From assembly GCA_029051085.1 (NCBI GenBank), contig JAIDLK010000028.1, forward strand, positions 1-21,110: a DNA stretch of 21,110 nt. Reading direction: 5' to 3'. Of the stretch, positions 1-7,808 are shown piece after piece. Source of the DNA: Alphaproteobacteria bacterium. Its GTDB lineage: Bacteria; Pseudomonadota; Alphaproteobacteria; Rs-D84. A model generated the notes under the pieces. The model saw only the letters and a list, made by a program, of their open reading frames with translations. It had not been told where the DNA came from and searched no databases. Both the position numbers and the translations under genes were made by a program. The first letter of the stretch is position 1, and each line of letters starts with the position of its first letter.

Positions 1-1
1 T

Positions 2-568
2 GGAATGGGATTGAACGCCGCCGCGAATGACCCTCGCATCAAGGCCACTGTCGCCTCCACAATGTATGATATGTCGCGTGTGAATGCAAACGGGTATTTT
101 GATGCGGACAATAATGCCGATGCGCGTTATGCAACGCGCGTGTCCCTGAACGCGCAGCGTACGGCGGACGCGGCCACTGGTAATATTGCACGTGCGGGCG
201 GTGTTCCCGATGTATTGCCGGATGATGCGCCGCAGTTTATGAAAGATTATCATTCTTATTATAAAACATCGCGCGGATATCATAAACGTTCCGGAAATTC
301 CAATGACGGGTGGAATGTAACGTCTGCATTGTCTTTTATAAACATGCCATTGTTGGCATATAGTGATGAAATTCGCGGCGCTGTTTTGATGCTGCACGGT
401 GAAAATGCGCACAGCCGTTATTTCAGCGAAGATGCGTTTAAAAATCTGCGCGGTGATAATAAAGAGCTGCTTATCATCCCGGGTGCGAATCATGTCGATT
501 TGTATGATAATATTGAAATGATTCCGTTTGATAAAATTCAGGCATTCTTTATCGAGTATCTGAAATAA
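2..568 (+). CDS. Alpha/beta hydrolase, C-terminal part (5' end outside window)
   Basis: The reading frame is open from base 2, so the protein starts upstream of the window. What remains (188 residues) is the C-terminal two thirds of an alpha/beta hydrolase of the YcjY/COG1073-like type. The first residues (G-M-G-L-N-A-A-A) fit the helix just after the nucleophile elbow, whose nucleophile itself lies off the window. Further on are a TSTMYDMSRV-like segment, an LHGENAHSRYF segment where the acidic residue of the triad is expected, and IPGANHVDLYD, which carries the likely catalytic histidine. These motifs are recalled from the family, not aligned. The substrate cannot be told from sequence; relatives are annotated as esterases or peptidase-like hydrolases. 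The gene ends at TAA 566-568, directly before a hairpin terminator shared with the converging lipoprotein gene. Confidence 0.85.
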   Translation, partial: GMGLNAAANDPRIKATVASTMYDMSRVNANGYFDADNNADARYATRVSLNAQRTADAATGNIARAGGVPDVLPDDAPQFMKDYHSYYKTSRGYHKRSGNSNDGWNVTSALSFINMPLLAYSDEIRGAVLMLHGENAHSRYFSEDAFKNLRGDNKELLIIPGANHVDLYDNIEMIPFDKIQAFFIEYLK

Positions 569-570
569 AA

Positions 571-597
571 AACACCGGCATTTGCCGGTGTTTTTTT
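571..597. terminator. Bidirectional Rho-independent terminator
   Basis: A perfect 9-bp stem (571-579 with 584-592, loop ATTT) is followed by a run of T on the + strand and by a run of T on the - strand, where the + strand has A residues before the stem. It sits 2 nt after the hydrolase stop and 1 nt from the stop of the converging lipoprotein gene, so it can end both transcripts. Confidence 0.9.
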
Positions 598-598
598 A

Positions 599-967
599 CT
601 ATTCCATACAGGCATAGGTATATTTTTTAGGCATTTTATAAAGGTTGTTTGTTATGGCATCAACCGCCAATGGAACAATGCCCAGGATTATGCCGGGAAA
701 TATATCAAAGAATATGGCGGCGCTGTTTGGACGTCGTGTAATTATTGGCTGGGGGCAGTTGTCGTTCGGATTTTTTATTGCGATGCCGTCTGTGGCCTGA
801 ACCGGTAATTTGTCTGCGGGCTTTATTTTGAAAATTCCGCTGTCTGATGAGACGCTGATTGTTTCGGTTGAGTTGTTGTAAACGATTGTTTCATGGTTGC
901 TGCCGATGCCGATTGCACCACATGCCGTTAATAATGTCGCGATTGCCAGTACCGCAAAAGGTTTCAT
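599..967 (-). CDS. Small predicted lipoprotein, function unknown
   Basis: A 122-residue protein begins with a lipoprotein signal peptide: M-K-P, a hydrophobic stretch, then the lipobox L-T-A-C with lipidation expected at Cys16. A hydrophobic segment around residues 88-105 (F-P-G-I-I-L-G-I-V-P-L-A-V-D-A) precedes a C-terminal N-N-L-Y-K-M-P motif. This resembles small proteobacterial lipoproteins that end in a short membrane-associated hairpin and a Y-K-[LM]-P motif, but I cannot assign a named family. A second Cys lies near the C-terminus. The gene starts 14 nt after the LpoA-like gene stop on the same strand and probably shares its transcript. The ribosome binding site is poor (a GAGA-like stretch before the ATG), which suggests low or coupled translation. 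Confidence 0.7.
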   Translation of the reverse strand: MKPFAVLAIATLLTACGAIGIGSNHETIVYNNSTETISVSSDSGIFKIKPADKLPVQATDGIAIKNPNDNCPQPIITRRPNSAAIFFDIFPGIILGIVPLAVDAITNNLYKMPKKYTYACME

Positions 968-981
968 TTTTTTCTCGTTTT

Positions 982-2562
982 TTATTCGTATATTTCAACG
1001 CTGTCGATATATGTGCGGTTCACGGACTCCAAAGCGCGTGGCTTAAAGTCCGGGTTGGATATGATTTCCGTACTGTCATCTTCCGGCAGGATTGTGACGA
1101 TATTTTGCTGGGCACGGGTGTCCGGCTGGGTAACGTTTGCGCCATATGTTTTCGATTTGTATTTGCCTGTTAAACGGTCCGGAATCTGAATATATGTCAG
1201 CGGGTTTATACCCGGTGTTTCCAGTGCCATTTCGCGTGCCGGCGACAATGTTATCTGGTCGACGTTATAAATAGGCTTAAAGAAATTGGTGGGCGCATCT
1301 TTTACCGGTCGCGGCTGAGTTTCTCCAGCGATTTCCACTATGCGCAGGGCGCGTTGGCTGGCCCCGTTCGGGGTCAGGCGAACAAGGCCGTCAATGCCGA
1401 CATATCCGCTTGGGTCCAGCAGGTATGCGGCATTTGATTTATCGGAGTATACCGTTCCAATCGCCAGGTTGGCGGCGTCATATCCAAATGATGCCATGCG
1501 TGAAGGAAGTGTGCCGCTAATTTGCTCATATAAATTCGCGAAAGACGGATTCATTTCCGGCAGGGCCGGGTATTTCGCGCCGGTTAATGTTATGTCGGAA
1601 TTTATGTCTGCACCATCCCATATTGCAGTGCCGTAGAGGTGCGCCTCACGCGGGGTGACACCATAATACCGTAAAAATGATACCAGTGATTTTGCATCGT
1701 CACCCGTGCCCAGCAGTAAAACCGCGTCATACGGCAGGCGTCCGATAGTCTCGGATTTTGATATGCGGTCCAGCTGGCGCGAGAGTGATGACTTTTCAAT
1801 CGCGGTTAGACGTTCCGTTGTCAGAATATCTGACAATATTTCACGTGCGCGCGTGTTTGCAGCGCTGCGTGCGCTGTACAGCGATGCGCGCTGGGCGGTG
1901 TTCTTGATTGAGTCCGTGTCTTTTTCGCGATAATATATTAACCCCGATACCGGCAAGTCGTAATTTGTCGCCGCAGCACGTGCGGCCGCGGCCATTAAGC
2001 GGCCCGAGTTTGTATCCGGTGCCAGGATAACCATGCCCCGGCTGTTGTCGGCGGCGATTTCTGATACTATCGCCTCAACCCCGTTAGACGGCATCAGCGC
2101 CATTGTCATAACACCATCGCCGATTGCTGTGGCGTCAGATGTAAACGATATTGCGGGCAATTCAGCCGGCTTGGCCGCACGCAGCATGCGTGCATCGGCG
2201 GCAAATAGCGGGCCTACAATTATTTCCGGATTTTGACCAAGTGCATCATTGATTGCGGTCGCGCCTGCTGATGTGTCAAAGAATGACACGGACAGGCTGG
2301 ATGGCGCGCGCTGCAGAACGGCGGTCTCTATTGATGTTTTTATCGCGCGACCGGTGGCGGCGTTATCCCCGCTAAGCGGTAGCAGTACCGCCATGCGGTG
2401 CGGTGTGGCATCGGTTGCGGCCGGTGTGCCGTACATTGTGGCGGGCGTACCGGTGGTATATGTTCCGTATTCGCTGTGCCATGTGTTGCGTGCCACTTGC
2501 GTCCCGCATCCTGTAAGCAGGACTATGCCGCCCATAAAACCCAAAAAATTCTTTATATGCAT
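982..2562 (-). CDS. LpoA-like penicillin-binding protein activator lipoprotein
   Basis: Product of 526 residues if the ATG at 2562 is used. It has a lipoprotein signal peptide ending in L-L-T-G-C (Cys19), then a periplasmic-binding-protein fold of the LpoA/YraM C-terminal type. The diagnostic segment is HRMAVLLPLSGDNAATGRAI soon after the signal, followed by SVSFFDTSAG and an IIVGPLFAADARML segment. In E. coli LpoA is an outer-membrane lipoprotein that activates PBP1A in peptidoglycan synthesis; here the same role is inferred from the fold and from the divergent rsmI neighbour, an arrangement also seen in E. coli (yraL/yraM). The short TPR-rich N-domain of enterobacterial LpoA is absent, as in many alphaproteobacterial homologues. 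Longer in-frame starts exist at 2574, 2589 and 2616, but the promoter at 2588-2616 places transcription start near 2581, excluding the two longest. Confidence 0.85.
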   Translation of the reverse strand: MHIKNFLGFMGGIVLLTGCGTQVARNTWHSEYGTYTTGTPATMYGTPAATDATPHRMAVLLPLSGDNAATGRAIKTSIETAVLQRAPSSLSVSFFDTSAGATAINDALGQNPEIIVGPLFAADARMLRAAKPAELPAISFTSDATAIGDGVMTMALMPSNGVEAIVSEIAADNSRGMVILAPDTNSGRLMAAAARAAATNYDLPVSGLIYYREKDTDSIKNTAQRASLYSARSAANTRAREILSDILTTERLTAIEKSSLSRQLDRISKSETIGRLPYDAVLLLGTGDDAKSLVSFLRYYGVTPREAHLYGTAIWDGADINSDITLTGAKYPALPEMNPSFANLYEQISGTLPSRMASFGYDAANLAIGTVYSDKSNAAYLLDPSGYVGIDGLVRLTPNGASQRALRIVEIAGETQPRPVKDAPTNFFKPIYNVDQITLSPAREMALETPGINPLTYIQIPDRLTGKYKSKTYGANVTQPDTRAQQNIVTILPEDDSTEIISNPDFKPRALESVNRTYIDSVEIYE

Positions 2563-2589
2563 TGAAAAATCCATTTTATTCTGTATCAT
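2562..2589 (+). promoter_or_regulatory. Candidate promoter of rsmI-engB-addB
   Basis: TTGAAA (2562-2567) and TATCAT (2584-2589) are 16 nt apart. Transcription would start near 2596, about 15 nt before the rsmI ATG and just upstream of its AAGGA ribosome binding site (2600-2604). The -10 box overlaps that of the opposing lpoA promoter, so the two polymerases would compete. Confidence 0.5.
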
Positions 2590-2616
2590 TTTACTATAAA
2601 AGGATTTTGAATGCAA
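2588..2616 (-). promoter_or_regulatory. Candidate promoter of the LpoA-like gene
   Basis: On the minus strand TTGCAT (2616-2611) is followed after exactly 17 nt by TAAAAT (2593-2588). It gives a predicted start about 19 nt before the ATG at 2562. The -35 box lies within the first codons of rsmI. Confidence 0.6.
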
Positions 2617-3405
2617 ACCGGGCTTTATATTGTTGGGACACCAATTGGAAACTTATCGGATATGTCGCCGCGTGCGATAGAGGTGCTGCGCAGTGTTGAT
2701 TTGGTTGCTGCCGAAGATACACGTGTTTTTGGCAAATTGGCCGCGCATTTTGATATTCATACACCACGCATGTCTATGCATGACCATAACGAGCGTGATG
2801 TCGTTCCGGATTTGATTGAAAAGTTGCAGGGCGGGGTGACAATTGCGGCTGTATCCGATGCGGGGATGCCGGGGGTTAGTGACCCCGGGTTTCGTCTTGT
2901 GCGCGAATGTCGGGCGGCGGGTGTGCCGGTCTTTGTTGTTCCCGGGCCGACGGCGGCGGTGTCTGCGCTGGTGTTGTCGGGGTTCCCGACGGACAGGTTT
3001 ACATTCTGTGGCTTTTTTGATGACAAGAAAGTTCGAGATGACAATAAAATACGTCACACAATAATTTATTACGAGAGTCCGAACCGTATAATGGCGACGA
3101 TTGCAACACTGGCGCGTGTTATGCCGGAGCGCAAAATTGCCATCGTGCGTGAAATAACCAAGATTCACGAGGAAACGATAATAGGATATCCGGCGGAACT
3201 GGTTGATATTACGCCGCCGCGCGGCGAAATTGTAATTGTTGTCGCACCTGCGCCGGAACATAAGATGACAGATGCCGAGATATCAGAAATTGTAAATGAC
3301 GTTGTCGCATCGTCGACCAAGGCGGCGGCGGCGGATTTGGCGGCGCGCGCCGGGATTTCAAAAAAAGAGGCGTATAAGCGTTTACTGGAGGCGGACAATG
3401 ATTAA
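2611..3405 (+). CDS. rsmI: 16S rRNA (cytidine(1402)-2'-O)-methyltransferase RsmI
   Basis: RsmI (YraL family) uses S-adenosylmethionine to methylate the 2'-hydroxyl of C1402 in the ribosomal decoding centre. The 264-residue product has the family landmarks in order: GTPIGNLSDMSPRA near residue 9, LVAAEDTR near residue 33, SDAGMPGVSDPG around residues 83-94, VPGPTAAVSALVLSG after residue 110, and YYESPNR near residue 151. The C-terminal 40 residues (T-K-A-A-A-A-D-L-A-A-R-A-G-I-S-K-K-E-A-Y) match the small helix-turn-helix-like RsmI C-domain. Length is slightly shorter than E. coli RsmI (286). The start has a good ribosome binding site (AAGGA, 2600-2604). It diverges from the LpoA-like gene and its last codons overlap engB by 8 nt, implying translational coupling. 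Confidence 0.96.
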   Translation: MQTGLYIVGTPIGNLSDMSPRAIEVLRSVDLVAAEDTRVFGKLAAHFDIHTPRMSMHDHNERDVVPDLIEKLQGGVTIAAVSDAGMPGVSDPGFRLVRECRAAGVPVFVVPGPTAAVSALVLSGFPTDRFTFCGFFDDKKVRDDNKIRHTIIYYESPNRIMATIATLARVMPERKIAIVREITKIHEETIIGYPAELVDITPPRGEIVIVVAPAPEHKMTDAEISEIVNDVVASSTKAAAADLAARAGISKKEAYKRLLEADND

Positions 3406-3952
3406 GTTTGTGGGCAGTTTTGAGAAAGTGGCGTCTTTGCCGAATACGCAGTTTGCGGAATTTGCGTTTGTCGGGCGCAGTAATGTCGGAAAGTCTTCGC
3501 TAATCAATGCGATTGTCGGGGCGCCGGTGGCGCGCACATCAAATACGCCGGGACGGACACAGTCGCTGAATCTGTTTAACATAGATGACCGCGCGATAAT
3601 AGTGGATTTGCCCGGATACGGATATGCACGTGTTTCACGCACCGATGCGCTGCGGTGGCTGCAGCGTCTGGAGGAGTATTTATTAAACCGGCGTCAGTTG
3701 CGGCGACTGTTTATTCTGATTGATTCGCGTATCGGGCCGCGTGATGCTGATTTGGATTTAATGGATTTTTGTGATGCGCATGCAATCAGCTATCAGATTG
3801 TTTATACAAAAAAGGATAAACGTGTCCGCGAGGAAAAGCAGCTGCGTATAAATCATGAAGACCATGGTGCAATGGTTCCTGAGATAATTGAAACATCTGC
3901 GGAAAAGAAAACGGGGCTTGACCCTATAAGGGCGACCATTGGCATTAAATAA
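3398..3952 (+). CDS. engB: Ribosome biogenesis GTP-binding protein EngB (YihA/YsxC)
   Basis: A 184-residue TRAFAC-class GTPase needed for large-subunit ribosome assembly in well-studied bacteria. All nucleotide-binding motifs are present: G1 GRSNVGKS (residues 26-33), G2 within NTPGRTQSLN (49-58), G3 DLPGYG (70-75), G4 TKKDK (137-141) and G5 around T-S-A-E-K-K-T-G (166-173). The family signature FILIDSRIGPRDADLDLMDF follows G3. A longer open frame begins at 3296, but its extra arginine-rich 34 residues are only the shifted translation of rsmI; the ATG at 3398 has a GGAGG site (3387-3391) and begins M-I-K-F-V-G, as expected. It overlaps rsmI by 8 nt and addB by 14 nt in one operon. Confidence 0.96.
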   Translation: MIKFVGSFEKVASLPNTQFAEFAFVGRSNVGKSSLINAIVGAPVARTSNTPGRTQSLNLFNIDDRAIIVDLPGYGYARVSRTDALRWLQRLEEYLLNRRQLRRLFILIDSRIGPRDADLDLMDFCDAHAISYQIVYTKKDKRVREEKQLRINHEDHGAMVPEIIETSAEKKTGLDPIRATIGIK

Positions 3953-6473
3953 AAACATTTTTTGTGCATCAAATCCGGCCCGCATGGCGGATGCTTTGTG
4001 GCATGTGATACAAGACGGTGATGCGGATATCGCCGATATGCTGATTTTTTTGCCCAGCCGTCGCGCCGTGCGTACGGTTGAAAAAATGATTGCCCGAAAA
4101 AAAGGGGGGGCGGCCGTATTGCCGCGTTTAGTTGCGCTGGGCGAGGGGGCCGAGCTATCCGACTTTGACGATGATTATGATGCGCAGTCTCTGGATGATG
4201 TCGTGCCGGACATATTACGCGTGTGTGTTGCGGCGAAATTGTTGTCGGCCGATGCAAACATTGCAAATATAAGTACTGCGTTGCCGGTTGCGCGTGATTT
4301 GATTCGGGTAACAGATTATCTTGAAAACGAAGGCGTTGATGTCGCCGGATTGGACTGGTCATCTGTGGTTGATGAAAAATATGCCGCCCATTTTCAGTCC
4401 AAGGCCCGGATGCTTAATATTATTTCGCGTGTTCTGCCACAGTGCGGTGGCGGGCGCATGACACGTGCGGCGCGTCGCAATGCCGATATTCGTGCATGGA
4501 TAGACGTTATAAAAAACGGAAAATTTTCCCGTGTAATAGTATGTGCGTCAACCGCATCTGTGCCTGCGACGGCCGACCTGATGGCGGCCATCGCAGAAAT
4601 GGGGAATGGGCGCATATTATTGTCCGGAAAAATTTCCGGTCAGGCTTTGGATTTTACGCTGGAAACCAACCCTTATAATTCCGAGTACAAGTTTTTAAAA
4701 CGTTTGGGGCTAACACCCGGTGATGTTGTTGAAATAGATGTCGGGGAAAGTGCGATTGATTTCTTTAATCAGGCATTTGGCAATGTTGTGTCTGGGGAAG
4801 GGCGCGCTTTGACCGGATGCAGTTTGATTGAATGCGCGCGCGAGTCAGAAGAGGCGGCGGCGGCCGTAGAAATTGCCGCACGGGCGGCGGCCGCGGGGCA
4901 AAGTGTGCTGATAATAACACCGGATGCCGCCGCGAACGGACGTTTGCGTGCCATGTTTGCCGCACGTGGGATTGAGGCTGATTTTTCCGGTGGTATGTCC
5001 GGTGCCATGTGCGCTGCGGGGCGCGCAATATTGAATATGCTGGATGCATGGATAGAGCGTGACGACAACACTTTTGAGCGCATGTATGCGGCGGCCGGTC
5101 ATGATTTGCTGCGAATGATATCGAATGCGATAGAGGACCAAGATGCAGCCCTGTGTCCATTGTTTGATATGGATGATGAAACGTATGCGCCGGTCTGGAT
5201 GGCATTGGACGAATTATCACGTGCGATTGCGACGGTCGGGATAGAATTAAGTGCGCATGATGCCCGTGCGTTTGTTGCGGACACCCTGGCCGGGGTGTCG
5301 TTAAGGCCGCCGATGACAGATGATGCGCAAATCTGCGTTTTGGGGACGATTGAATCGCGTATGCAGACGGCCGATGTTGTGATTTTAACCGGTCTGAATG
5401 AAGGAATGTTTCCGGCGCGCGGATATGAAAATGCATGGCTGCCGCGTGGTGTTGCGGCATCGGTGGGATTGCCGTCCGCCGACAGGAAAGTGTCACTGAT
5501 GTCACTGGACTTTATGAACCTGTCTTGCGGGCCGCGTGTATATTGGCTGCGCAGCAAGATGGCCGGCGGCACACAGACGACCGAATCCAGATTTTTGTCG
5601 CGTGTGCGCGTGCATCGCGGGACGTTTGACGCTGAGGCGGCAGACGTGGTTCTGGGTGCTGTGCGTAATCGTGATATGCCGCCCGCGCGCCCGCTGAATC
5701 CGGGTGTGGCGGCGCCGGGGGCGGACTGGTCCGATGTGTATGTGACAGAGTTGGAGTTGCTTATTCATAACCCTTATGCTTTTTATGCGCGGCATATTTT
5801 GCGCCTCTATCCGATGGATGACTGGTGGCAGGGACCCGATGCCCGTACATTTGGAAATCTTGTTCATGATGTGATAGAACATGCGGATGGATGCACGCCG
5901 GCGGATATTGTGGCAATGATGGATGCGCGGGCACGTGATATTGTCGGTGACCGGTCGGTATTGTTTCATTTCTGGCATCGTCGCTTTTTGGAAATAGCAC
6001 CTGTTATCGCGGATGTTTTGTCGCGTTTTCCCGGGCGGGCGGAGATTGCAGGCTCCGTTCGTATTCCAGTCGGGACATCCGGTATGCGGACCGTTCGCGC
6101 GCGCGCAGACCGCGTAAGTGGCGCGATGGTTATTGACATTAAAACGGGTGCGGCGCCATCGAAAAAGCAGCTGCTGGATGGGAATATGCCACAGCTGCCG
6201 CTGGAGGCATATATGCTGCAGACGGGCGGCTTTGCCGCAATGGCCACGACAAGAGATGTGGCGCCGGAAATGATGTTTGTACAGCTGCGGGCGGGTGATG
6301 TACGTACGATTACATATGATGCGCAACAGACATCTGAAATGATGGCGGCCGCAATTGATAAACTGACTGCGCTGTTTCAGCAGTATACTGCCGGTGCCGC
6401 GGAATATGAATATCGCGTGCAAAGTGATGCAAAATATCGTGCATATGATGATTTGGCGCGTGCGGATGATTAA
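3939..6473 (+). CDS. addB: Double-strand break repair protein AddB, alphaproteobacterial type
   Basis: AddB is the second subunit of the AddAB helicase-nuclease that processes DNA ends for RecA loading. The 844-residue product begins at TTG 3939, which has an AAGGG site (3928-3932) at ideal spacing; the next in-frame ATG (3984) would remove part of the conserved N-terminus. Visible landmarks are a degenerate nucleotide-binding start (I-F-C-A-S-N-P-A, no Walker A GKT), LIFLPSRRAVRT near residue 35, a helicase-like segment VVILTGLNEGMFPARG near residue 480, then NPYAFYARHILRLYPMDDWW near residue 611. The C-terminal PD-(D/E)XK nuclease domain has GNLVHDVIEHAD near residue 641, V-I-D-I-K-T-G near residue 730, and Q-L-P-L-E-A-Y about 20 residues later. 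It is shorter than the roughly 1000 residues usual for alphaproteobacterial AddB. The partner addA, often adjacent, is not in this window; an MFS gene follows instead. Confidence 0.9.
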   Translation: MALNKNIFCASNPARMADALWHVIQDGDADIADMLIFLPSRRAVRTVEKMIARKKGGAAVLPRLVALGEGAELSDFDDDYDAQSLDDVVPDILRVCVAAKLLSADANIANISTALPVARDLIRVTDYLENEGVDVAGLDWSSVVDEKYAAHFQSKARMLNIISRVLPQCGGGRMTRAARRNADIRAWIDVIKNGKFSRVIVCASTASVPATADLMAAIAEMGNGRILLSGKISGQALDFTLETNPYNSEYKFLKRLGLTPGDVVEIDVGESAIDFFNQAFGNVVSGEGRALTGCSLIECARESEEAAAAVEIAARAAAAGQSVLIITPDAAANGRLRAMFAARGIEADFSGGMSGAMCAAGRAILNMLDAWIERDDNTFERMYAAAGHDLLRMISNAIEDQDAALCPLFDMDDETYAPVWMALDELSRAIATVGIELSAHDARAFVADTLAGVSLRPPMTDDAQICVLGTIESRMQTADVVILTGLNEGMFPARGYENAWLPRGVAASVGLPSADRKVSLMSLDFMNLSCGPRVYWLRSKMAGGTQTTESRFLSRVRVHRGTFDAEAADVVLGAVRNRDMPPARPLNPGVAAPGADWSDVYVTELELLIHNPYAFYARHILRLYPMDDWWQGPDARTFGNLVHDVIEHADGCTPADIVAMMDARARDIVGDRSVLFHFWHRRFLEIAPVIADVLSRFPGRAEIAGSVRIPVGTSGMRTVRARADRVSGAMVIDIKTGAAPSKKQLLDGNMPQLPLEAYMLQTGGFAAMATTRDVAPEMMFVQLRAGDVRTITYDAQQTSEMMAAAIDKLTALFQQYTAGAAEYEYRVQSDAKYRAYDDLARADD

Positions 6474-6484
6474 AGCGCCTTGGT

Positions 6485-6513
6485 TGCGGATTTATAAAAT
6501 TTATGATAAAATT
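6485..6513 (+). promoter_or_regulatory. Candidate promoter of the MFS gene
   Basis: TTGCGG (6485-6490), a 17-nt spacer, then TAAAAT (6508-6513). It lies 12 nt after the addB stop; predicted start near 6520 leaves about 38 nt of leader before the MFS ATG. Confidence 0.6.
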
Positions 6514-6557
6514 CGCGCGAAAGAATTTCATGCATATCGGGGAGAGGGGATACTTAC

Positions 6558-7745
6558 ATGGCCAGGGACAAATATTTATCCATGCGGCATTTCGTCAGTG
6601 GTTTTTCGTTTTCAAATCTGGGATTGTTTACAGGGTTTGCGGACGGTATTTATAATGCCGTATATTCACTGGTAATTCTTGAAATTTTTCGCTCTTCGGC
6701 GGTTGTTGGCGTATATGTTGCTTTGTATGCGGCGTTTTGCATGTTTGTGGGGCTGTTTGTAAATGAATTGCTGCGCCAGTTTTCAAAAGTGCGGCTGTTT
6801 TATTTTTCGATGCTGATGCTGGCCGTATGTTATGCGATGATGAGCTTTTCGATAAAGCCGCTAACGTTTATCGCATTGGATTATACGACGGGGTTGGCAA
6901 TCACCTTGGTCGGTGTTTTAATTCCTTTGTTTATGTCGGATTTTTCAAAAAATGTCGGCATGGCCAAGCTGAATGCACGCTATCACCTGTGGCTGAATGT
7001 GGGGGCGTTGTTCGCGCCGATGATAGCTGTGGCGATTGCAAATCACTTCGGAAATCGCGCCGCGTTTTTTGCATCGGCCCTGATATATCTGGCCGGGTGG
7101 ATGTTCTTTAAATTTTGCGGAATCGTCCAAGAAGACAAAAAGATTCGCAAGGTAAATCCGCGTGCAACGTTGCGATCGCTGTGGCGTAATACACGCTTGT
7201 TTTTTTCAACGCCCGGGATGGCGCGTGCATATGCCATAAACTTTGGTTATTATTCTTTGCGTGCGATGCGGTATTTATATGTGCCGATTGTCGTTGTTGA
7301 AAACGGATTTTCAAAAGATACCCTGGGTTGGGTTTTGACACTGGGGATTATACCATATCTGGTGTTAAGTGAATTTATGGGGCGCGCGGTGCGACGTTTT
7401 GGTAAGTCCATATGGCTGATTTTGGGCTTTGGGTCGTTTGCGGCACTGTCTGCGGCGGCGACGGTTGTTACGGGTTTCCCGTTGCTGGCGATATTCGTGC
7501 TGTGGCAGATATCAGGGGCGCTGATGGAGTCTGTTCATGATTTAATGTTTTTCGATAATGCCAAGAAGGCGGATCAATCACGCTTTTACGGTGTGTTTCG
7601 TACAAGTGTAAACCTGCCCAATGTTGTGGCGCCGATTCTGGGGGCGGCCTGTATCGCCCTGTATGGGACAACGGCCGCGGTGTGGTGTGTTACGGCCACC
7701 ATCGGGGCGATTTCCGTGGGTATTATGCTAAGCGGGCGACGTTAA
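6558..7745 (+). CDS. Major facilitator superfamily (MFS) transporter, substrate unknown
   Basis: A 395-residue integral membrane protein with about 12 hydrophobic segments in two halves, separated by a charged central loop near residues 190-215 (Q-E-D-K-K-I-R-K-V-N-P-R-A-T). A typical MFS loop with basic residues follows the second helix of the C-terminal half (G-R-A-V-R-R-F-G-K-S). The GLFTGFADGIYNAVYSLVIL start and the middle-domain LFMSDFSKNVGMAKLNARYH segment place it among general MFS proteins without a diagnostic substrate motif. The start has a strong purine-rich ribosome binding site (GGAGAGGGGA, 6541-6550). It stands between addB and recA with its own promoter and no visible terminator on either side. 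Efflux is the commonest role of such orphan carriers, but that is only a guess. Confidence 0.85.
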   Translation: MARDKYLSMRHFVSGFSFSNLGLFTGFADGIYNAVYSLVILEIFRSSAVVGVYVALYAAFCMFVGLFVNELLRQFSKVRLFYFSMLMLAVCYAMMSFSIKPLTFIALDYTTGLAITLVGVLIPLFMSDFSKNVGMAKLNARYHLWLNVGALFAPMIAVAIANHFGNRAAFFASALIYLAGWMFFKFCGIVQEDKKIRKVNPRATLRSLWRNTRLFFSTPGMARAYAINFGYYSLRAMRYLYVPIVVVENGFSKDTLGWVLTLGIIPYLVLSEFMGRAVRRFGKSIWLILGFGSFAALSAAATVVTGFPLLAIFVLWQISGALMESVHDLMFFDNAKKADQSRFYGVFRTSVNLPNVVAPILGAACIALYGTTAAVWCVTATIGAISVGIMLSGRR

Positions 7746-7754
7746 ACTATTTCA

Positions 7755-7783
7755 TTGCGCGCAGGCTTTTTTCCTTGTATTAT
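7755..7783 (+). promoter_or_regulatory. Candidate recA promoter
   Basis: TTGCGC (7755-7760), 17-nt spacer, TATTAT (7778-7783). Predicted start near 7790, about 19 nt before the recA ATG and upstream of an AAGGGGA ribosome binding site. No alphaproteobacterial LexA box of the GAAC-N7-GAAC (or GTTC-N7-GTTC) form is visible between 7741 and 7809. Confidence 0.65.
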
Positions 7784-7808
7784 TTTCATATAAATAAAAG
7801 GGGAAAAT

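Noticed and set aside
3296..3397. N-terminal extension of engB from 3296
   Set aside because: Its arginine-rich sequence is the shifted reading of rsmI; the ATG at 3398 has a good ribosome binding site and the expected family start.
4765..5572. Long leftward open frames inside addB (and similar ones inside rsmI, typA and the first glycosyltransferase)
   Set aside because: They are antisense shadows: biased in composition, without ribosome binding sites, and opposite well-conserved genes.
7741..7808. LexA operator before recA
   Set aside because: I searched for GAAC-N7-GAAC, GTTC-N7-GTTC and CTGT-N8-ACAG forms and found none.
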